Source: Eggerthellaceae bacterium (lineage in GTDB: Bacteria > Actinomycetota > Coriobacteriia > Coriobacteriales > Eggerthellaceae). From it: a stretch of 5,780 nt of DNA. Shown in pieces: positions 4,368 to 5,780 of this stretch. The stretch covers positions 1-5,780 of the forward strand of contig CAADXT010000125.1 of assembly GCA_900753095.1 (NCBI GenBank), given 5' to 3'. Within the stretch, counting starts at the first letter, position 1, and each line of letters opens with the position of its first letter. The position numbers were made by a program, and so were the translations under genes. The notes beneath the pieces are model-generated. The model made no database searches, was not told the origin of the DNA, and saw only the letters and a list, made by a program, of their open reading frames with translations.

Positions 4368-5780
4368 ATGGAAAAGCGTACGCTTGCCTTCGAAATCGGC
4401 ACCGAGGAGATCCCTGCGTTCGACCTCGCTGGAGCGGTGAAGCAGCTCTCCACGATGGTGCCCAAGCTGCTCGACGAAGCGGCGATTCCCCATGGTGATG
4501 TGAAGATCTACTCTTCTCCGCGTCGCCTTATCGTGATTGCCGAAGAGATCCCCGAGGCCACCGAGGAAAAGAACGAAGTGTTCAAGGGCCCTTCCGCCAA
4601 AATCGCCTTCGATGCCGACGGTAATCCCACTAAGGCCGCTCAGGGCTTTGCGCGCGGCAAAGGCGTAGACCCATCTTCCTTGGTTGTTGAAGACGGGTAC
4701 GTGTATGCGCGCACCCATACCCCCTCGGTTAACGTTGCCACGCTGCTCTCTTCGGTGCTCGACAAGATTATCCGCGGCCTTTCCTGGCCTCGCTCCCAGC
4801 GTTGGGGCACCCAAACGGAGTACTTCACCCGTCCGGTTCGCTGGCTCGTTGCCCTTTTCGGCAGCGAAGTGATCGACTTCACGTTTGCCGGCCTCACCGC
4901 AGGTCGCACCACGCGCGGCCACCGCTTCCTGGCGCCAGGCCCCTTTGAGGTTGCCGATGCCGACTCTCTGGTTGATGTGGTGCGCAAGGCCTACGTTGTT
5001 CCCTCCGAGGCCGAACGCGAGCAGGTTATCCGCGAAGGCGTCGCCAAGGCGGAAGCGGAAACCGGCTTCAAGGCGGTGCTCCACCCGAAGACGTTGGTCG
5101 AGGTTATCAACCTGGCCGAGTACCCCACTGTGCTGGTCGGCACGTTCGACGAGGAATTCCTGAAGGTTCCCGAGGAGATCATCGTCGACGCTATGCTCGT
5201 TCACCAGCGCTATTTCCCGCTCTACGACGCAGACGGCAAACTCACCAATCGCTTCATCGTGGTAAGCAACGGCGATCCTGCTTGCGCCGAGACCATCATC
5301 GACGGCAACGAGCGTGTGGTCCGTGCTCGCCTTTACGACGCGAAGTTCTTCTACGACGAAGACTTGAAGCAGCCCTTGGAATCGTATGTCGACCGCTTGG
5401 GCGAGGTGGTGTTCCAAGAGAAGCTGGGCACCATGCTCGACAAAACCAACCGCATCGAGCGCTTGGCGGCGCACCTTGCCGAGGATGCTGAGCTTAGCGG
5501 CCAGGACCTGCACGACGTTCAGCGTGCTGCCCGCTTGTGCAAGGCCGACCTGGTAACGGGCGCAGTGGTCGAGTTCACCAGCGTTCAGGGCATCATGGGC
5601 AGCTACTATGCTGCCGCCAGCGGCGAGACGGCTCAAGTTGCCCAGGCAATCGAGCAGCATTATCGTCCGCGTTTCGCAGGCGACGAGGCTCCCGAAACGG
5701 TGGTGGGCAAGCTTGTTGCCATCGCCGATAAGCTCGATACCGTATGCGGCTTGTTCGCCGTTGGCCAGGGCCCCACGGGC
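4368..5780 (+). CDS. glyS: Glycyl-tRNA synthetase beta subunit, 3'-truncated by window end
   Basis: GlyS recognises and binds tRNA-Gly and is needed for charging with GlyQ. The first 471 residues are visible, against about 690 normally, and the frame is open to the last base. Typical blocks run from LAFEIGTEEIPA (6-17) through SSPRRLIVIAEE (49-60), GPSAKIAFDADGNPTKAAQG (74-93), RWGTQTEYFTRPVRWLVALF (145-164) and TTRGHRF (181-187). They continue with EYPTVLVGTFDEEFLKVP (251-268), MLVHQRYFPLYDADGKL (276-292), VVSNGD (298-303), GNERVVRARLYDAKFFYDED (313-332), CKADLVTGAVVEF (391-403), VQGIMGSYYA (406-415) and IADKLDTVCGLFAVGQGPTG (452-471). The last blocks belong to the HD-like domain; the tRNA-binding C-terminal domain lies beyond the window. 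The start is three bases after glyQ, with a strong ribosome binding site. No frameshift or missing block was noticed. Confidence 0.97.
   Translation, partial: MEKRTLAFEIGTEEIPAFDLAGAVKQLSTMVPKLLDEAAIPHGDVKIYSSPRRLIVIAEEIPEATEEKNEVFKGPSAKIAFDADGNPTKAAQGFARGKGVDPSSLVVEDGYVYARTHTPSVNVATLLSSVLDKIIRGLSWPRSQRWGTQTEYFTRPVRWLVALFGSEVIDFTFAGLTAGRTTRGHRFLAPGPFEVADADSLVDVVRKAYVVPSEAEREQVIREGVAKAEAETGFKAVLHPKTLVEVINLAEYPTVLVGTFDEEFLKVPEEIIVDAMLVHQRYFPLYDADGKLTNRFIVVSNGDPACAETIIDGNERVVRARLYDAKFFYDEDLKQPLESYVDRLGEVVFQEKLGTMLDKTNRIERLAAHLAEDAELSGQDLHDVQRAARLCKADLVTGAVVEFTSVQGIMGSYYAAASGETAQVAQAIEQHYRPRFAGDEAPETVVGKLVAIADKLDTVCGLFAVGQGPTG

Noticed and set aside
3399..5660. A 753-codon open frame on the - strand opposite glyQ and glyS
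   Set aside because: It is antisense to two clear, motif-rich genes. Its product is low in recognisable motifs and resembles reverse-complement codon bias of GC-rich genes, and no independent promoter or ribosome binding site was found.

Overview
This window reads as a chromosomal housekeeping segment from a moderately GC-rich bacterium. Eight genes lie on the + strand with almost no space between them. Several traits fit an actinobacterium of the Coriobacteriia/Eggerthellaceae type: rimM, trmD and glyQS protein sequences that look actinobacterial or Firmicute-like, a small KH-domain gene between rpsP and rimM, a two-subunit (alpha2beta2) glycyl-tRNA synthetase, and GTG/TTG starts. That placement is inference from memory of these families. 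No mobile element, CRISPR array, tRNA, rRNA or foreign-looking gene was seen.

Layout: the 3' two-thirds of ffh (SRP54 GTPase, 2-853); an 80-base gap with a stem-loop; rpsP (S16, 934-1179); khpA-like KH protein (1182-1439); rimM (1451-1993); trmD (2002-2724); an 87-base gap with a plausible sigma70-type promoter; lepB (signal peptidase I, TTG start, 2812-3384); a 32-base gap with a palindrome touching a ribosome binding site; glyQ (3417-4364); and glyS (4368 to the window end, truncated). Most junctions are 3 to 32 bases or overlap, which suggests one or two long transcripts.

The genes form a translation and protein-export block. Ffh and LepB serve the start and end of secretion: co-translational targeting, then signal-peptide cleavage. 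S16, RimM and probably KhpA serve the small ribosomal subunit. TrmD makes m1G37 in tRNA, and GlyQS charges tRNA-Gly. The usual trmD partner rplS (L19) is absent between trmD and lepB.

The window is largely ordinary. The observation most worth testing is a hairpin of 15 pairs plus six T, shaped like an intrinsic terminator, inside the first 100 bases of the rimM coding sequence. It could lower rimM/trmD output relative to rpsP. Secondary points are the stem-loop before rpsP, the missing rplS, two substitutions in TrmD motifs, and the promoter candidate before lepB. I see no evidence of an undescribed multi-gene system.
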